From DASXRC01 sp036506795 (lineage in GTDB: Bacteria; Actinomycetota; Actinomycetes; Mycobacteriales; Micromonosporaceae): a stretch of 64,000 nucleotides of DNA. The notes beneath the pieces were generated by a model. It was not told where the DNA came from and ran no database searches. It saw only the letters and a program-made list of their open reading frames with translations. Numbering within the stretch: the stretch's first letter is position 1; each line of letters begins with the position of its first letter. The DNA is taken from contig DASXRC010000021.1 of assembly GCA_036506795.1 (NCBI GenBank), positions 20,471 through 84,470 on the forward strand. The letters are read 5' to 3'. This document shows, piece by piece, positions 10,701 to 19,079 of this stretch. A program made the translations under genes and the position numbers.

Positions 10701-13253
10701 CGGGCGGCGCTGCCCGCACCCGTCGTCACCCGCGATTCGTCGGTCGACCTCGTCGACCCGCGTTCGGAGACCGAGCGCCTGCTCGTGCGGATCTGGTCCG
10801 AGATCCTTGGTGTGCCGTCCCTGGGCATCGACGACGACTTCTTCCACCTCGGCGGCCATTCCATGCTGGCGACCCAGGTTGTGGCGAGGATCCGCAGACT
10901 CAACCGGAGCGGCCGCCGGGTCGGCGTGATGGACCTGTTCCAGCAGCGGACCGTGCGCGAGCTCGCCGCCTTCATCGATGCGGCGGTCGACCACGCCGCC
11001 GAGCGTCGCCTGCTCTACGAGCTGACCCGGCCGATCCCGGCCGGAGAGCGGACGCTGACCTACGTCTGCGTGCCGTACGGCGGGGGCAGCGCTGTGGTCT
11101 ACCAACCGCTCGCCGACGCGCTGCCCCCCGGGCACGCGCTGTACGCGCTCGCGATTCCGGGACACGACGTCGGCCTCGACGAGACGGCCGTGCCGTTCGA
11201 GGAGCTGACCACCCGGGTCGCCGCCGAGGTGCTCGAGCGCATCGCGGGCCCCATCGCGTTGTACGGCCATTGCGGGGTCGGCAGCGCCATCGTCGCCGAG
11301 GTGGCCCGCAAGCTCGAGGCGGCCGGGCGCGAGCTGGAGGCCGTCTACATCGGAGGGATGTTCCCGTTCGCCCGGCCGAGGGGCGCCTACGCGGCGCTGC
11401 GCACCCGGTTGGAGAGGCTCCGCAGCAACCGCCACTACGCGAGCTGGCTGACGTCGATGGGCGTCGACATCAACGAGCTCGACCCGGACCAGGCGGACCG
11501 GATCATCAGCAACATGCGGGCGGACTCCCGGGCGTCCGAGGAGTACTTCACTCTCCTGCTCGACCACCGCGCCGAGAAGCTGCGCGCCCCGATCATCTCC
11601 GTGGTCGGGTCGGAGGACCCGGTCACGGACTACTTCACCGAGCGGTACGCCGAATGGCAGTTCCTCTCCGACACGCTCGGCCTCGTCGTGCTCGACCGGG
11701 CCGGCCACTTCTTCCTCAAGTACCGCGCCGACGAACTGGCCGAGATCGTCACCCGGGTGCACCCGGCAGTCGCGTCGGACGACGGCGGCCATCTCACGCC
11801 CGAGTCGCGCGGCCCGGACGCCGCCTGGACGGTGCGGGGCTGGCAACGGGTCGGCGGCCGGCGGATGGACATCACCGTCGTCCGGCCGAGCATGGGCCGG
11901 TTCCTGGCGATCGCGGCCGGTCAGCTTGTCTCCACGGCCGGGTCGGCGCTGACCGCGTTCGCGCTCCCGGTCTGGCTCTACACGCGTACCGGTTCGGTGG
12001 CGAACCTGGGCCTGCTGTGGTCGCTGGCCCTGGTGTGCGGGGTGCTCACGCTGCCCGTGGCCGGCGCCGTCGCGGACCGACTCGACCGGCGGCGCATCAT
12101 GGTGATCGCCAGCGGCGTGTCCGGGCTGCTCCAGCTGACGCTCGCCGGCCTGCTCTGGTCGGGCGGTCTGAACCTATGGGAGATCTACCTGCTCGTGTCG
12201 CTCGGCCAGGTGGCGGCCTCGTTCCAACGGATCGCCTTCCAGACCGCGATACCGCAACTGGTGCCGAAGCGCTACCTCGGTCACGCCACCGGCGTGGCAC
12301 AGCTGTCCAACGGCTTCTCGATGCTGCTGATGCCGGTCGTGGCGGCCGGCCTGCTTGCCGCCATCGGGCTGACCGGCATCCTGCTGTTGGATGTGGCCAG
12401 CTATGTCGTCGCGATCGTGACGCTGCTGCTCGTGCGCTTCCCGGACCTGCTGGGCTGGCGGCCGAGGGAACCGTTGCTGACGGCGATCGCGCGGGGCGGC
12501 CGCTACTCGTGGAACCACCGCGGGTTCCGGATGATGCTGGCGTACTTCGCCCTGGGCAACATCTTCCTGGCCCCGGCCCTGGTGCTCGTGGCGCCGCTGG
12601 TGCTCGCGTTCGGCACGGTGGCGCAGGTCGCGCAGGTCGCGGTCGCCGAGGCGCTCGGCGCGATCGCCGGCGGTGCGGCGATGGCGATCTGGGGCGGGCC
12701 ACGACGTCGGCGCATGATCGGCGTTCTCATCGCCAACGCCGGCACCGCCACGGGATGCTGCGTCATCGGGATCCATGCGTCGGTCCCGGTTGCGGGGGTC
12801 GGCATGTTCGGCATGGCCGCGGCGATGGCCACCGCCCAGGGGATCTACATCACGATCGTTCAGGTGAAGGTGCCGCAGCGGTACCACGGTCGGGTCTTCG
12901 CGATCAACCAGACGCTGGCGTGGTCGACGCTGCCGATCGGCTTCGCGCTGCTCGCCCCGGCGGCCACCAGACTGTTCGAGCCGATGCTGGCGCCGGGTGG
13001 GGCGCTGGCCGGGTCCGTCGGTGTCCTGATCGGCGTCGGACCGGGCCGGGGGATCGGCTTCGGATACGTCGTGTTCGGGCTGGCCCTGGCGGTCGTGACC
13101 GCGGGTGGCGCGCTCGTCCGCATGCTGCGCCGGTTCGACATCGAGGTTCCCGACGCGCTGCCGGACGACCTCGTCGGTGCCCAGGAGCGCCGGCAGCGCT
13201 TGGCCTCGTCCGCGGCCCGGCGTCCGGTCGCCGCACCGGCACGTCGGGATTGA
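7725..13253 (+). CDS. NRPS C-A-T-TE fused to an MFS exporter (Ser-like code)
   Basis: A single frame encodes 1842 residues. C domain about 45-470 (HHIVGDG, His181-His182). A domain about 490-990 with hand-read code D-V-W-H-I-S-L-I-D-K, close to the serine code DVWHLSLIDK. Carrier domain with LGGHS (Ser1046). Thioesterase about 1085-1350 with the nucleophile elbow GHCGVG, so Cys1183 replaces Ser; an acidic SEDPVT and the GHFF histidine complete the triad. From about 1380 an MFS transporter of roughly 460 residues follows: many membrane helices, and an ADRLDRRR loop after helix 2. It resembles EntS-type exporters. The order places release and export at the end of the line. An internal ATG at 11865 could also yield a free transporter. 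Confidence 0.94.
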   Translation: MTSVREGAVGHATGVAGDTDRAAARDALIAQRLRQRRDGPSPVAIPRRPPGMTPPLSYAQERVWFMNQLAPGEAAYHIAVPLRIRGPLDFDRLRAALAELSRRHEALRTRFPADEDGRPRVVIEDVVEVPLRLVDAPTEGAAQALIDRAATEPFDLADGPLLRALLVRLADDDHQLLLCQHHIVGDGWSVDVLLRDLITFYRSGSLPALPVQYGDFARWEAQLLTGPDARRHLDYWRQRLAGVPSLELPLDRPRPATQTYRGDFIELTVDRGVTDGLLALARSAGGTMFMALLAAYQVLLARHSGQRDFAVGASVAGRSAPDLENVVGMFINMLPLRAELDGDPTFAGLLARTRRCVLDAFDHADVPFAKVVRELGVPRDVTRSPVFQAMFVLQNYEMGRFSDVARDADVSFEWQPMELRATRFDIELHLVEVSGGLWGKLVYNTDLFRRSTVERLATAYQTLLRSIVADPGARVSELDLLAPDERALLLDGWNDTATEYPHAATLHRLVEAQVARTPDVVAVSGEDRSVTYAELNAVANKIGHRLRAAGVGRETLVGVCAERSVELVAALLGVLKAGGAYVPLDPEYPPDRLAFMLTDSAAPVVLVQAHLREVLPATDAAVLVVDDESEWAGQPVDDPEPVAEATNAAYVIYTSGSTGRPKGVPNTHRGVVNRLDWMQKAYRLGAGDRVLQKTPASFDVSAWEFFWPLQTGARLVLAKPGGHKDVAYLRDLIAAERVTTTHFVPSMLTAFLAQEGVERCAELRTVICSGEELPVGTAVEFTSRLPRCELHNLYGPTEAAIDVSSWQCRPEALAGAATVPIGAPIDNLRLYVLDERLNPVPVGVVGELYIAGVGVARGYHRRPALTADRFLPEPFDAEPGGRMYRTGDRARWRADGTLEFLGRLDHQVKLRGLRIELGEVEATLRGCHGVTDAAVVVREDAPGDKRLVAYVVGPAASAELKPALKTTLPEYMVPQAFVALDRLPLTPNGKLDRAALPAPVVTRDSSVDLVDPRSETERLLVRIWSEILGVPSLGIDDDFFHLGGHSMLATQVVARIRRLNRSGRRVGVMDLFQQRTVRELAAFIDAAVDHAAERRLLYELTRPIPAGERTLTYVCVPYGGGSAVVYQPLADALPPGHALYALAIPGHDVGLDETAVPFEELTTRVAAEVLERIAGPIALYGHCGVGSAIVAEVARKLEAAGRELEAVYIGGMFPFARPRGAYAALRTRLERLRSNRHYASWLTSMGVDINELDPDQADRIISNMRADSRASEEYFTLLLDHRAEKLRAPIISVVGSEDPVTDYFTERYAEWQFLSDTLGLVVLDRAGHFFLKYRADELAEIVTRVHPAVASDDGGHLTPESRGPDAAWTVRGWQRVGGRRMDITVVRPSMGRFLAIAAGQLVSTAGSALTAFALPVWLYTRTGSVANLGLLWSLALVCGVLTLPVAGAVADRLDRRRIMVIASGVSGLLQLTLAGLLWSGGLNLWEIYLLVSLGQVAASFQRIAFQTAIPQLVPKRYLGHATGVAQLSNGFSMLLMPVVAAGLLAAIGLTGILLLDVASYVVAIVTLLLVRFPDLLGWRPREPLLTAIARGGRYSWNHRGFRMMLAYFALGNIFLAPALVLVAPLVLAFGTVAQVAQVAVAEALGAIAGGAAMAIWGGPRRRRMIGVLIANAGTATGCCVIGIHASVPVAGVGMFGMAAAMATAQGIYITIVQVKVPQRYHGRVFAINQTLAWSTLPIGFALLAPAATRLFEPMLAPGGALAGSVGVLIGVGPGRGIGFGYVVFGLALAVVTAGGALVRMLRRFDIEVPDALPDDLVGAQERRQRLASSAARRPVAAPARRD

Positions 13254-13323
13254 CGCCGGCTGTGCCCGATGCTGTGATGCTGCGTACCGCCGGCCCCGGG
13301 GCGGCCGAGTCGAGGGAGTGGGG

Positions 13324-13776
13324 ATGGGCTTCGCCTCATTGGACGACCTGCGTAGTGCGGCCGGCACCGAGCTGGGCGTGACCGACTGGATCGAGATTGA
13401 CCAGGACCGGATCGACCAGTTCGCCGACGCGACCGGCGACCACCAGTGGATCCACGTCGACCCGGAGCGCGCCCGGAGCGGCCCCTTCGGCGGCACGGTG
13501 GCGCACGGGTACCTGACGCTGTCGTTGATCCCGGCCTTGGCGGCCTCGGTGTGGTCGCTGGACAACGCCCGGATGGGCGTGAACTACGGCCTCAACAAGG
13601 TCCGCTTCCCCGCGCCGGTACCGGTCGGCTCGCGCGTGCGCGCGCGCATCGAGCTGCTCGCCGTCGACGACGTGCCGGGCAACGGCGTCCAGCTCACCGC
13701 CCGGGTCACGGTGGAACGGGAGGGTGGCGACAAGCCGGTCTGCGTCGCCGAGACCGTGTCGCGGGTGTACGCGTGA
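13324..13776 (+). CDS. MaoC-like (R)-enoyl hydratase/dehydratase
   Basis: A 150-residue hot-dog-fold protein. The hydratase-2 motif is visible as FADATGDHQWIHVDPERA, followed by GPFGGTVAHGYLTLSL; the Asp and His of this pair are the catalytic residues in the family. It would add or remove water on an enoyl thioester. The ATG start follows a GGGAGTGGGG stretch. It ends in a GTGA overlap with the oxidoreductase, so the two are coupled. It starts 70 bp after the synthetase-exporter gene on the same strand; membership in the biosynthetic cluster is possible but unproven, since this gene pair is also common in fatty-acid metabolism. Confidence 0.9.
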   Translation: MGFASLDDLRSAAGTELGVTDWIEIDQDRIDQFADATGDHQWIHVDPERARSGPFGGTVAHGYLTLSLIPALAASVWSLDNARMGVNYGLNKVRFPAPVPVGSRVRARIELLAVDDVPGNGVQLTARVTVEREGGDKPVCVAETVSRVYA

Positions 13777-14756
13777 GAGCCTGGCGGGTCGCCGAACATG
13801 GCGAACCGGCCGCCGTCCTGCGCCTGGTGGACGCCGACCCGCCGGCGCCGGCGGAGGGTCAGCTGCTCGTGCGGGTACGGGCGACGGCTCTGAACTTTCC
13901 GGACGTGCTGCTCTGCCGCGGCACCTATCAGGTGCGCCCCCCGTTGCCGTTCACGCCCGGTGTCGAGCTGTGCGGCGAGGTGGTGGCCCTTGGCGGGGGC
14001 GTCGGTCGGTTCGCGGTCGGCGACCGGATCATCGGTACGCCGGCGCTGCCGCACGGCGCCCTTGCCGAGTACGCCCTGGTTGACGCCGTCGACGCGTATC
14101 CGGCGCCGGACGCCCTCGACGACGCCGCCGCCGCGAGCCTGCATATCGCATACCAGACGGGATGGTTTGCCCTGCACCGGCGGGCCCGGCTGCAGCCCGG
14201 GGAGACGCTGCTCGTGCACGCCGCGGCGGGCGGGGTGGGAAGCGCGGCGCTCCAGCTCGGTTCGGCCGCCGGCGCGCGGGTGATCGCGGTCGTCGGCGGC
14301 GCCCGGAAGGCGGAGGCGGCGACGGCGCTGGGCGCCGACGTGGTGATCGACCGGCGCGAGCGGGACGTTGTCGCGGCGGTGAAGGACGCGACGGGCGGGC
14401 GCGGCGCGGATGTGGTCTACGACCCGGTTGGCGGCGACGCCTATGCGGCCTCCACGAAGTGCGTGGCGTTCGAGGGCCGCATCCTGGTGATCGGCTTCGC
14501 CAGCGGCGCAATCCCGACGCCGTCGCTCGCGCACGCGCTGATCAAGAACTACTCGATCGTCGGGCTGCACTGGGGGCTGTACAAGAGCCACGACCGGTCG
14601 GCGATCGACGAGACCCACGAGCGCCTCGGCGAGTTGGCCGCGCAGGGCGTCATCGACCCGTTGATCGGCGGCCGGCTGCCGCTCGAGGACGCCGCCGACG
14701 GCCTGACCCGGCTCGCCGCCGGAGACAGCATCGGTCGTCTCGTTGTGCTGCCGTGA
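13773..14756 (+). CDS. Quinone oxidoreductase-like zinc-free MDR dehydrogenase
   Basis: The 327-residue product fits NADPH:quinone oxidoreductase (QOR) proteins of the medium-chain dehydrogenase superfamily. Seen: the N-terminal catalytic half with ALNFPDVLLCRG and the GVELCGEVVALG segment, and the cofactor-binding HAAAGGVGSAALQLG. Catalytic-zinc Cys residues are absent, as expected for this subgroup. The GTG start (GTGA overlap with the hydratase stop) was chosen because the protein begins VRAWRVAEHGEP, the usual family N-terminus. Substrate unknown; reduction of an enoyl or quinone group with NADPH is the family activity. Confidence 0.9.
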   Translation: MRAWRVAEHGEPAAVLRLVDADPPAPAEGQLLVRVRATALNFPDVLLCRGTYQVRPPLPFTPGVELCGEVVALGGGVGRFAVGDRIIGTPALPHGALAEYALVDAVDAYPAPDALDDAAAASLHIAYQTGWFALHRRARLQPGETLLVHAAAGGVGSAALQLGSAAGARVIAVVGGARKAEAATALGADVVIDRRERDVVAAVKDATGGRGADVVYDPVGGDAYAASTKCVAFEGRILVIGFASGAIPTPSLAHALIKNYSIVGLHWGLYKSHDRSAIDETHERLGELAAQGVIDPLIGGRLPLEDAADGLTRLAAGDSIGRLVVLP

Positions 14757-14784
14757 CCGACGACCGGGGACGCCACCCTTCGGC

Positions 14785-15291
14785 TCAGGTGTTCTCCTCG
14801 ATGTACCTCTCCGGCTCCTTGTCGCGGAACTCGAGGCCTCGCCCGCTCGGGTGGTCGGCATAGAACGCCAGCCACTGCGCGCCGAGCTCCGCTCGCAGCT
14901 CCCTGCTCGCGTGATGCCGGAAGTCGGGCAGCACCTCGTCCTCCTCCTCGGTGAGGTGCTCGCTGTTCTCCCGTCGGGTGTCCCACACCGCCGCCCACCA
15001 GTCGTCGGAGCCCACGGCCCGCCGACTCGCGGTGGCGATCGCGTCACGGATCTTGTTGTGATCGCGGATCGCGTCCTCGGTCTCCTCCTCCGCGTCGTCG
15101 CTCCGCTTCAGCAGGCGTGGGTAGAAGATCGCTTCCTCCGCCTCGGCGTGGATCTCCAGGTGCAGGGCCAGCGGTTCCCACACCGATCGCAGTTGCTCCT
15201 CGGTTCCGGCATCGTCGAGGCGGGCGAAGCCGCGGCGGAAGGCTTCATGGTCATCAAGGATGAGGGCTGTGATGTCCTCCATGCGAGCCAT
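14785..15291 (-). CDS. Hemerythrin (HHE)-domain protein
   Basis: A 168-residue four-helix HHE cation-binding protein. Iron ligands are spaced as expected: DDHEAFR near the N-terminus, HLEIHAEAEEAIFYP, DHNKIRDAI, and ENSEHLTEEEDEVLP. These proteins bind a diiron centre and act in oxygen or NO sensing or storage. The start at 15291 (MARMEDI) was preferred over an in-frame ATG 54 bp upstream because it is preceded by TGGAGAAAG at the right distance. It converges with the quinone oxidoreductase and is divergent from the AI-2E family transporter. Confidence 0.88.
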   Translation of the reverse strand: MARMEDITALILDDHEAFRRGFARLDDAGTEEQLRSVWEPLALHLEIHAEAEEAIFYPRLLKRSDDAEEETEDAIRDHNKIRDAIATASRRAVGSDDWWAAVWDTRRENSEHLTEEEDEVLPDFRHHASRELRAELGAQWLAFYADHPSGRGLEFRDKEPERYIEENT

Positions 15292-15381
15292 CTTTCTCCA
15301 ATACAATCCGCCCGGCCAACCAGGGCAAACCGGATCTTCCTTCATGGACAGCGATCAGAACGACTGGCAGGGTGGTGGCTT

Positions 15382-16551
15382 ATGGCAGGCGATGATCGAG
15401 AGCCGGGTGTCGGTCCCGAGTCGGCCATCGGTCCCGAGTCGGCCATCGGCGCCGGCGCCGAGGAGACCGCGGCACCGGTCTCGATCGCCGACCGGGTGCC
15501 GCCGGGGCTGGTGTTCAGGTGGGCGGCCGCGGCTACCGCCGGAGTGCTCATCGTGCTGGCCGTCGCGTACGGCTTCTACATCGTGCGCGGCATCCTGGTC
15601 CTCGTCTTGATCGCGTTGTTCGTGGCGGTCAGCCTGGATCCGGCCGTGCGGTGGCTCGTAACCCGGGGGGTGCGGCGCCCGTTCGCTGTCATGATCGTGG
15701 TGCTGATCCTTGTCGCGCTGTTCGGCGTGTTCATCTGGTCGATCGTGCCGCCCGTCGTCGAGCAGGGCGGCAAGCTGTTCTCGGATCTGCCGGGGTATCT
15801 GCGCAAGCTCGCGGACCAGTCGAGGGCGGTGCGCGAGGTCACCGACCGGTACCACCTGACCGACCGGCTGACCGCCCTCGCCGCCGAGCTCCCGGGCCGG
15901 CTGGCCGGCGGCGCCTTGGGCGTCGTGCAGAGATTTCTCGGCGCGCTCGCCTCCTCGCTGACGGTGCTCGTGCTGTCGATCTACTTCATGGCCGACATGC
16001 CGCGCCTGCGGCGGGGCGTGGTGGGGCTGTTCCCGCACCGCCGGCGCGCGCGGGCCGCCGAGATCGTCGACGTGGTGGTCGACAAGGTCGGCGGGTACAT
16101 GATCGGAAACATCATCATCTCGCTGTTCGCGGGCGTATCGTCGTTCATCTTGCTGGAACTGGTTCGGGTTCCGTTCGCGCTACCGCTGGCAGTGGCGGTG
16201 GCGATCGCCGACCTGATCCCGATGATCGGCGCCACCCTCGGCGCCGTGATCTGCGTCGTCGTCTCGGTGTTCACCGTCGACATCTGGCCGGCGGCCGTGA
16301 TCGTGCTGCTGTTCTTCATCGCGTACCAGCAGCTGGAGAACTACCTGATCGCGCCGCGCGTGCTGCGCAACACCGTGGATCTGTCCTCGGTGGCGGTCCT
16401 GCTGGCCGCGTTGATCGGCGGCGCCGTGCTCGGCCTGGTCGGCGCGATCATGGCGATACCCGTCGCCGCCACGGTGAAGGTCGTGATGTCCCCGATGCTG
16501 CCCACGGCCGACCAGCAGCACCTGCCCGGCGACGCGGACCCGGAGCTCTGA
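15382..16551 (+). CDS. AI-2E family transporter (membrane permease)
   Basis: A 389-residue polytopic membrane protein with the hydrophobic pattern of the AI-2E/YdiK/PerM family: paired N-terminal helices, a soluble amphipathic stretch (residues about 130-180), and C-terminal helices with the conserved PMIGATLGAVI and QQLENYLIAPRVL signatures. Family substrates vary and are mostly unproven, so autoinducer export should not be assumed. The N-terminus carries a small in-frame duplication, GPESAI-GPESAI, from a tandem 18-bp DNA repeat near 15412-15450. The ATG at 15382 has only a weak GGTGG upstream. Confidence 0.86.
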   Translation: MAGDDREPGVGPESAIGPESAIGAGAEETAAPVSIADRVPPGLVFRWAAAATAGVLIVLAVAYGFYIVRGILVLVLIALFVAVSLDPAVRWLVTRGVRRPFAVMIVVLILVALFGVFIWSIVPPVVEQGGKLFSDLPGYLRKLADQSRAVREVTDRYHLTDRLTALAAELPGRLAGGALGVVQRFLGALASSLTVLVLSIYFMADMPRLRRGVVGLFPHRRRARAAEIVDVVVDKVGGYMIGNIIISLFAGVSSFILLELVRVPFALPLAVAVAIADLIPMIGATLGAVICVVVSVFTVDIWPAAVIVLLFFIAYQQLENYLIAPRVLRNTVDLSSVAVLLAALIGGAVLGLVGAIMAIPVAATVKVVMSPMLPTADQQHLPGDADPEL

Positions 16552-16607
16552 TCCCGGCTGGCCGGCTACGCTGAGCCTGCAGGGGCGGCGACGCTCGGGG
16601 GTTAACG

Positions 16608-17342
16608 ATGCTGATGGTCCGCCGGGACGGCGATATCCACCGGGAGGACGGCGGCTGGTTCCAAGCCCGCTGGCACTTCTCCTTCGACCGTTACCACGAC
16701 CCCGAGCAGATGGGTGTCGGAGCACTGCGCGTGTTCAACGACGACCGCATCGTCGCCGGGGCCGAGTGGCCCATGCACCCGCACCGGGACATCGAGTCGC
16801 TGACCTACGTGGTGGAGGGGCACTTCGAACACGCCGACTCGTTGGGCAACGACGGCCGGCTCGAGCCGGGCGCGGCGCAGGTGATGAGCTTCAGCCACGG
16901 CGGCGACCTGCACTCGGAACGCAACGCGTCCCGGACGGAGCCGCTGCGCTTCATTCAGTTCTGGATCCTGCCAGGCACGATCAGTCGGGAGTCCACGGTT
17001 CAGCAGCGTCAGTACTCGGTCGACGACCGGACCAACCGGTGGCTGCAGATCATGGGCCCACCGGGCGAAGACGGCCTCGACCTTCGCCAGGACGGGCGGG
17101 TGTGGGTGGCCCACCTGATGGCGGGTGCTCGGCTGTCGCGTCGGTTCGGCGACGGGCGAGGCGGTTACGCGTACGTCATCGACGGCGACACCACCTGGAA
17201 CGAACGCAAGCTTGGCACCGGCTACGCCGCCAGGATCGAGGGCCCGGAGGACGTCGTCGTCGAGGCGGTCGCGGACAGCGAGATGATCGTCGTGGATACG
17301 CCACTCCGGCACGTGCCGGTCGGAGTCTGGGCGCGGCGGTAG
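16608..17342 (+). CDS. Pirin family protein
   Basis: A 244-residue bicupin. The metal site is recognisable in the N-terminal cupin: MHPHRDIES supplies His57 and His59, and the later HSE supplies the remaining His and Glu. Family members act as quercetin 2,3-dioxygenases or redox-responsive regulators; no specific role can be deduced. Two in-frame ATGs (16608 and 16614) lie close together. The zinc-finger gene follows on the same strand after 22 bp. Confidence 0.9.
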   Translation: MLMVRRDGDIHREDGGWFQARWHFSFDRYHDPEQMGVGALRVFNDDRIVAGAEWPMHPHRDIESLTYVVEGHFEHADSLGNDGRLEPGAAQVMSFSHGGDLHSERNASRTEPLRFIQFWILPGTISRESTVQQRQYSVDDRTNRWLQIMGPPGEDGLDLRQDGRVWVAHLMAGARLSRRFGDGRGGYAYVIDGDTTWNERKLGTGYAARIEGPEDVVVEAVADSEMIVVDTPLRHVPVGVWARR

Positions 17343-17364
17343 CCGAACCACCTGAGGGGATCTG

Positions 17365-17712
17365 ATGCAGGACAACGCCGACGTAGACGCGTCCGTGCCG
17401 CCCAGCGGCCCGGGCTGCGCGGAGTGCGAGCAGACCCAAGGCTGGTGGCTGCACCTGCGCCGCTGCGCGACCTGCGGCCACATCGGGTGCTGCGACACAT
17501 CGCCGGCCCAGCACGCGACCGCGCATTGGATCAGCACCGGCCACCCGCTGGTCCGCTCGTACGAACCCAGAGAGGACTGGTACTGGGACTACCGCACCGA
17601 GCAGATGTACGCGGGCCCCGAACTCGCGCCGCCTCAGCATCATCCGCTCGATCAGGGCGTGCCCGGGCCGGCCGACCGGGTGCCCCACGACTGGCGACGT
17701 CAGCTCCACTGA
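17365..17712 (+). CDS. UBP-type zinc finger protein
   Basis: A 115-residue protein with the ZnF-UBP pattern: CAEC, then RRCATCGHIGCCD, then HATAHWISTGHPL. The Cys and His ligands of the fold are present, followed by WYWDYRTEQMY, seen in bacterial members. Bacteria with such proteins lack eukaryote-type ubiquitin, so function is unknown. The ATG at 17365 follows GAGGGG. Its 3' end overlaps the convergent ATPase gene by 13 bp. Confidence 0.87.
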   Translation: MQDNADVDASVPPSGPGCAECEQTQGWWLHLRRCATCGHIGCCDTSPAQHATAHWISTGHPLVRSYEPREDWYWDYRTEQMYAGPELAPPQHHPLDQGVPGPADRVPHDWRRQLH

Positions 17713-18155
17713 GGCGATAGTTCGAGGCTGACGGTGACAGCGGTTCCACGCGGGCCAGTGGTGATCACGAGGTCCTCAGCGAGCTGACGGCTGACCCACA
17801 GGCCTCGGCCGCCGACGGCTGCGGGGTCGGGGCGGTTGCGTCCGGTCTCGGGATCGTCGATGCCCGAGCCACCGTCGGTGATCTTGCAGTAGATCCGCGT
17901 CGCGTCGGACCACAGGCGCAGGCGACCCCGGCCGCCGCCGTGCCGGATGGCGTTGGTGATCAGTTCGCTGGCAACGATGAGCAGCCGCTCGGCCGTTCGG
18001 GTCGAGGCGCCCATGGATCCGGCGTGGGCGAGGACGCTCGCGCGCATGGCGTACAGGCCGTCCGCGTCGACGACCAGGTCCAACGGCACATCGGGGGGAG
18101 GGGCCAGCGGATGTCGCCCCGTCCCGGCTGCGCCGAGTGGATCAGGGCTGGTCAT
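17700..18155 (-). CDS. Anti-sigma-factor-type ATP-binding protein (HATPase)
   Basis: A 151-residue GHKL ATPase domain of the RsbW/SpoIIAB-like HATPase_c_2 group. The N-box is SELITNAIRHGG and the G1 box is DGGSGID, followed by GGRGLWVSRQLA. No transmembrane or phosphotransfer domain is present. Such proteins act as anti-sigma factors or switch kinases. The start at 18155 (MTSPDP) overlaps the end of the upstream MEDS/STAS gene by 14 bp, which implies co-translation and suggests that the STAS part of that gene is its partner. Confidence 0.86.
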   Translation of the reverse strand: MTSPDPLGAAGTGRHPLAPPPDVPLDLVVDADGLYAMRASVLAHAGSMGASTRTAERLLIVASELITNAIRHGGGRGRLRLWSDATRIYCKITDGGSGIDDPETGRNRPDPAAVGGRGLWVSRQLAEDLVITTGPRGTAVTVSLELSPQWS

Positions 18156-19014
18156 TGACTCTGTGTACCCGAAGCCGGGGCGCGGCATTCGCACCCACCA
18201 GGTCCAGCATGGTGCCCACCAGGCGCCGGCAAACGATCGACATTCGTCGCGAGGCGGGCAGCCGGAGCGCGGCCTGCACGATGGTCGCGGCGCATGCGGC
18301 GTCGATGTAGTCGAGGCCCGCGAGGTTCACGTGCATGTGGCGGTCGAGCCGGACCGACTCCGCGAGGGCCTGCTCGAGCACGTCCTGGTGCCGGTAGTCG
18401 AGCTCGCCGGCGATCCTGATTCCCGGGGGGCTGTACTGCCGGCAGATCCGTAGCAGCGGGTGCTCGTGGTAGACCTGTGCGGCCACGGTCTTCGGATGGG
18501 CCTGCGCCGCGAAGGCCAGTGTCACCGCGTCGAAGCTGTCCCGGTCGTACTGGCAGATCACACACAGCCGGCCGTCGGCGAACAGCCCGGCAATCCCCGT
18601 CTCGAAGTCGACCAGCTGGTCGGCTCCGGCCGTGGGGCGGGCGGCCCAGCTCATGTCCGCGGTCACCCGTAGTCCCGGATAGCCTTCGCCCGACGCGCGA
18701 TCCAGCTCCCCGGCCAGCGCCTGCACCATGCCGCCGGCGGTCGGCGGGCCGCCGGCTGACAGCGCCGCGTCGGCCGGAACGATGGTCAACTGACCGCGGC
18801 GAAGGGCGGCGCCGGGTCCGACGGCCCGTGCCGACAGCTCACGGGCCAACTCCGGCGGCGCCACCGATGCGGTCCAGCAGACGACCTTCTCGCGGCGGCG
18901 AAGTCCATCCCGCACGAAGGCGGCGACGAGATCCCACCGCTCATCGACGTCTGTGAAGGTCAGGCAGGCGTGATCGCCAGTGCTCAGCGTGTTGACCCTC
19001 GCCGCATCCGCCAT
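18142..19014 (-). CDS. MEDS-domain sensor with C-terminal STAS-like domain
   Basis: A 290-residue protein. Residues about 8-165 match the MEDS (DcmR-like) sensory domain: GDHACLTFTD at the N-terminus and ICQYDRDSF near the end of the domain. The C-terminal 90 residues, from GIRIAGELDYRHQDVL to DYIDAACAATIVQAA, read as a STAS anti-anti-sigma-type domain. The gene runs directly into the anti-sigma ATPase. The pair resembles partner-switching modules that link a signal to sigma-factor release. The signal and the target sigma factor are not visible. Confidence 0.84.
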   Translation of the reverse strand: MADAARVNTLSTGDHACLTFTDVDERWDLVAAFVRDGLRRREKVVCWTASVAPPELARELSARAVGPGAALRRGQLTIVPADAALSAGGPPTAGGMVQALAGELDRASGEGYPGLRVTADMSWAARPTAGADQLVDFETGIAGLFADGRLCVICQYDRDSFDAVTLAFAAQAHPKTVAAQVYHEHPLLRICRQYSPPGIRIAGELDYRHQDVLEQALAESVRLDRHMHVNLAGLDYIDAACAATIVQAALRLPASRRMSIVCRRLVGTMLDLVGANAAPRLRVHRVNDQP

Positions 19015-19079
19015 GCCCGCCGCCCGTCATCGTCGCAACGTGGGACAACGGTAGAGCACGGCCGACCCGTGGGACTCTG

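Noticed and set aside
7410..11846. A 1478-codon minus-strand open frame opposite the NRPS genes
   Set aside because: Composition is Arg/Pro/Gly-rich with no domain; it is the shadow of the GC-biased + strand synthetases, which show clear motifs.
8963..13381. A 1472-codon + strand open frame overlapping the synthetase-exporter gene
   Set aside because: Wrong frame of the same DNA: low-complexity Arg/Ala sequence and no conserved residues.
15412..15450. Tandem 18-bp repeat as a regulatory site
   Set aside because: It lies inside the coding start of the AI-2E family gene and simply duplicates GPESAI in the protein.
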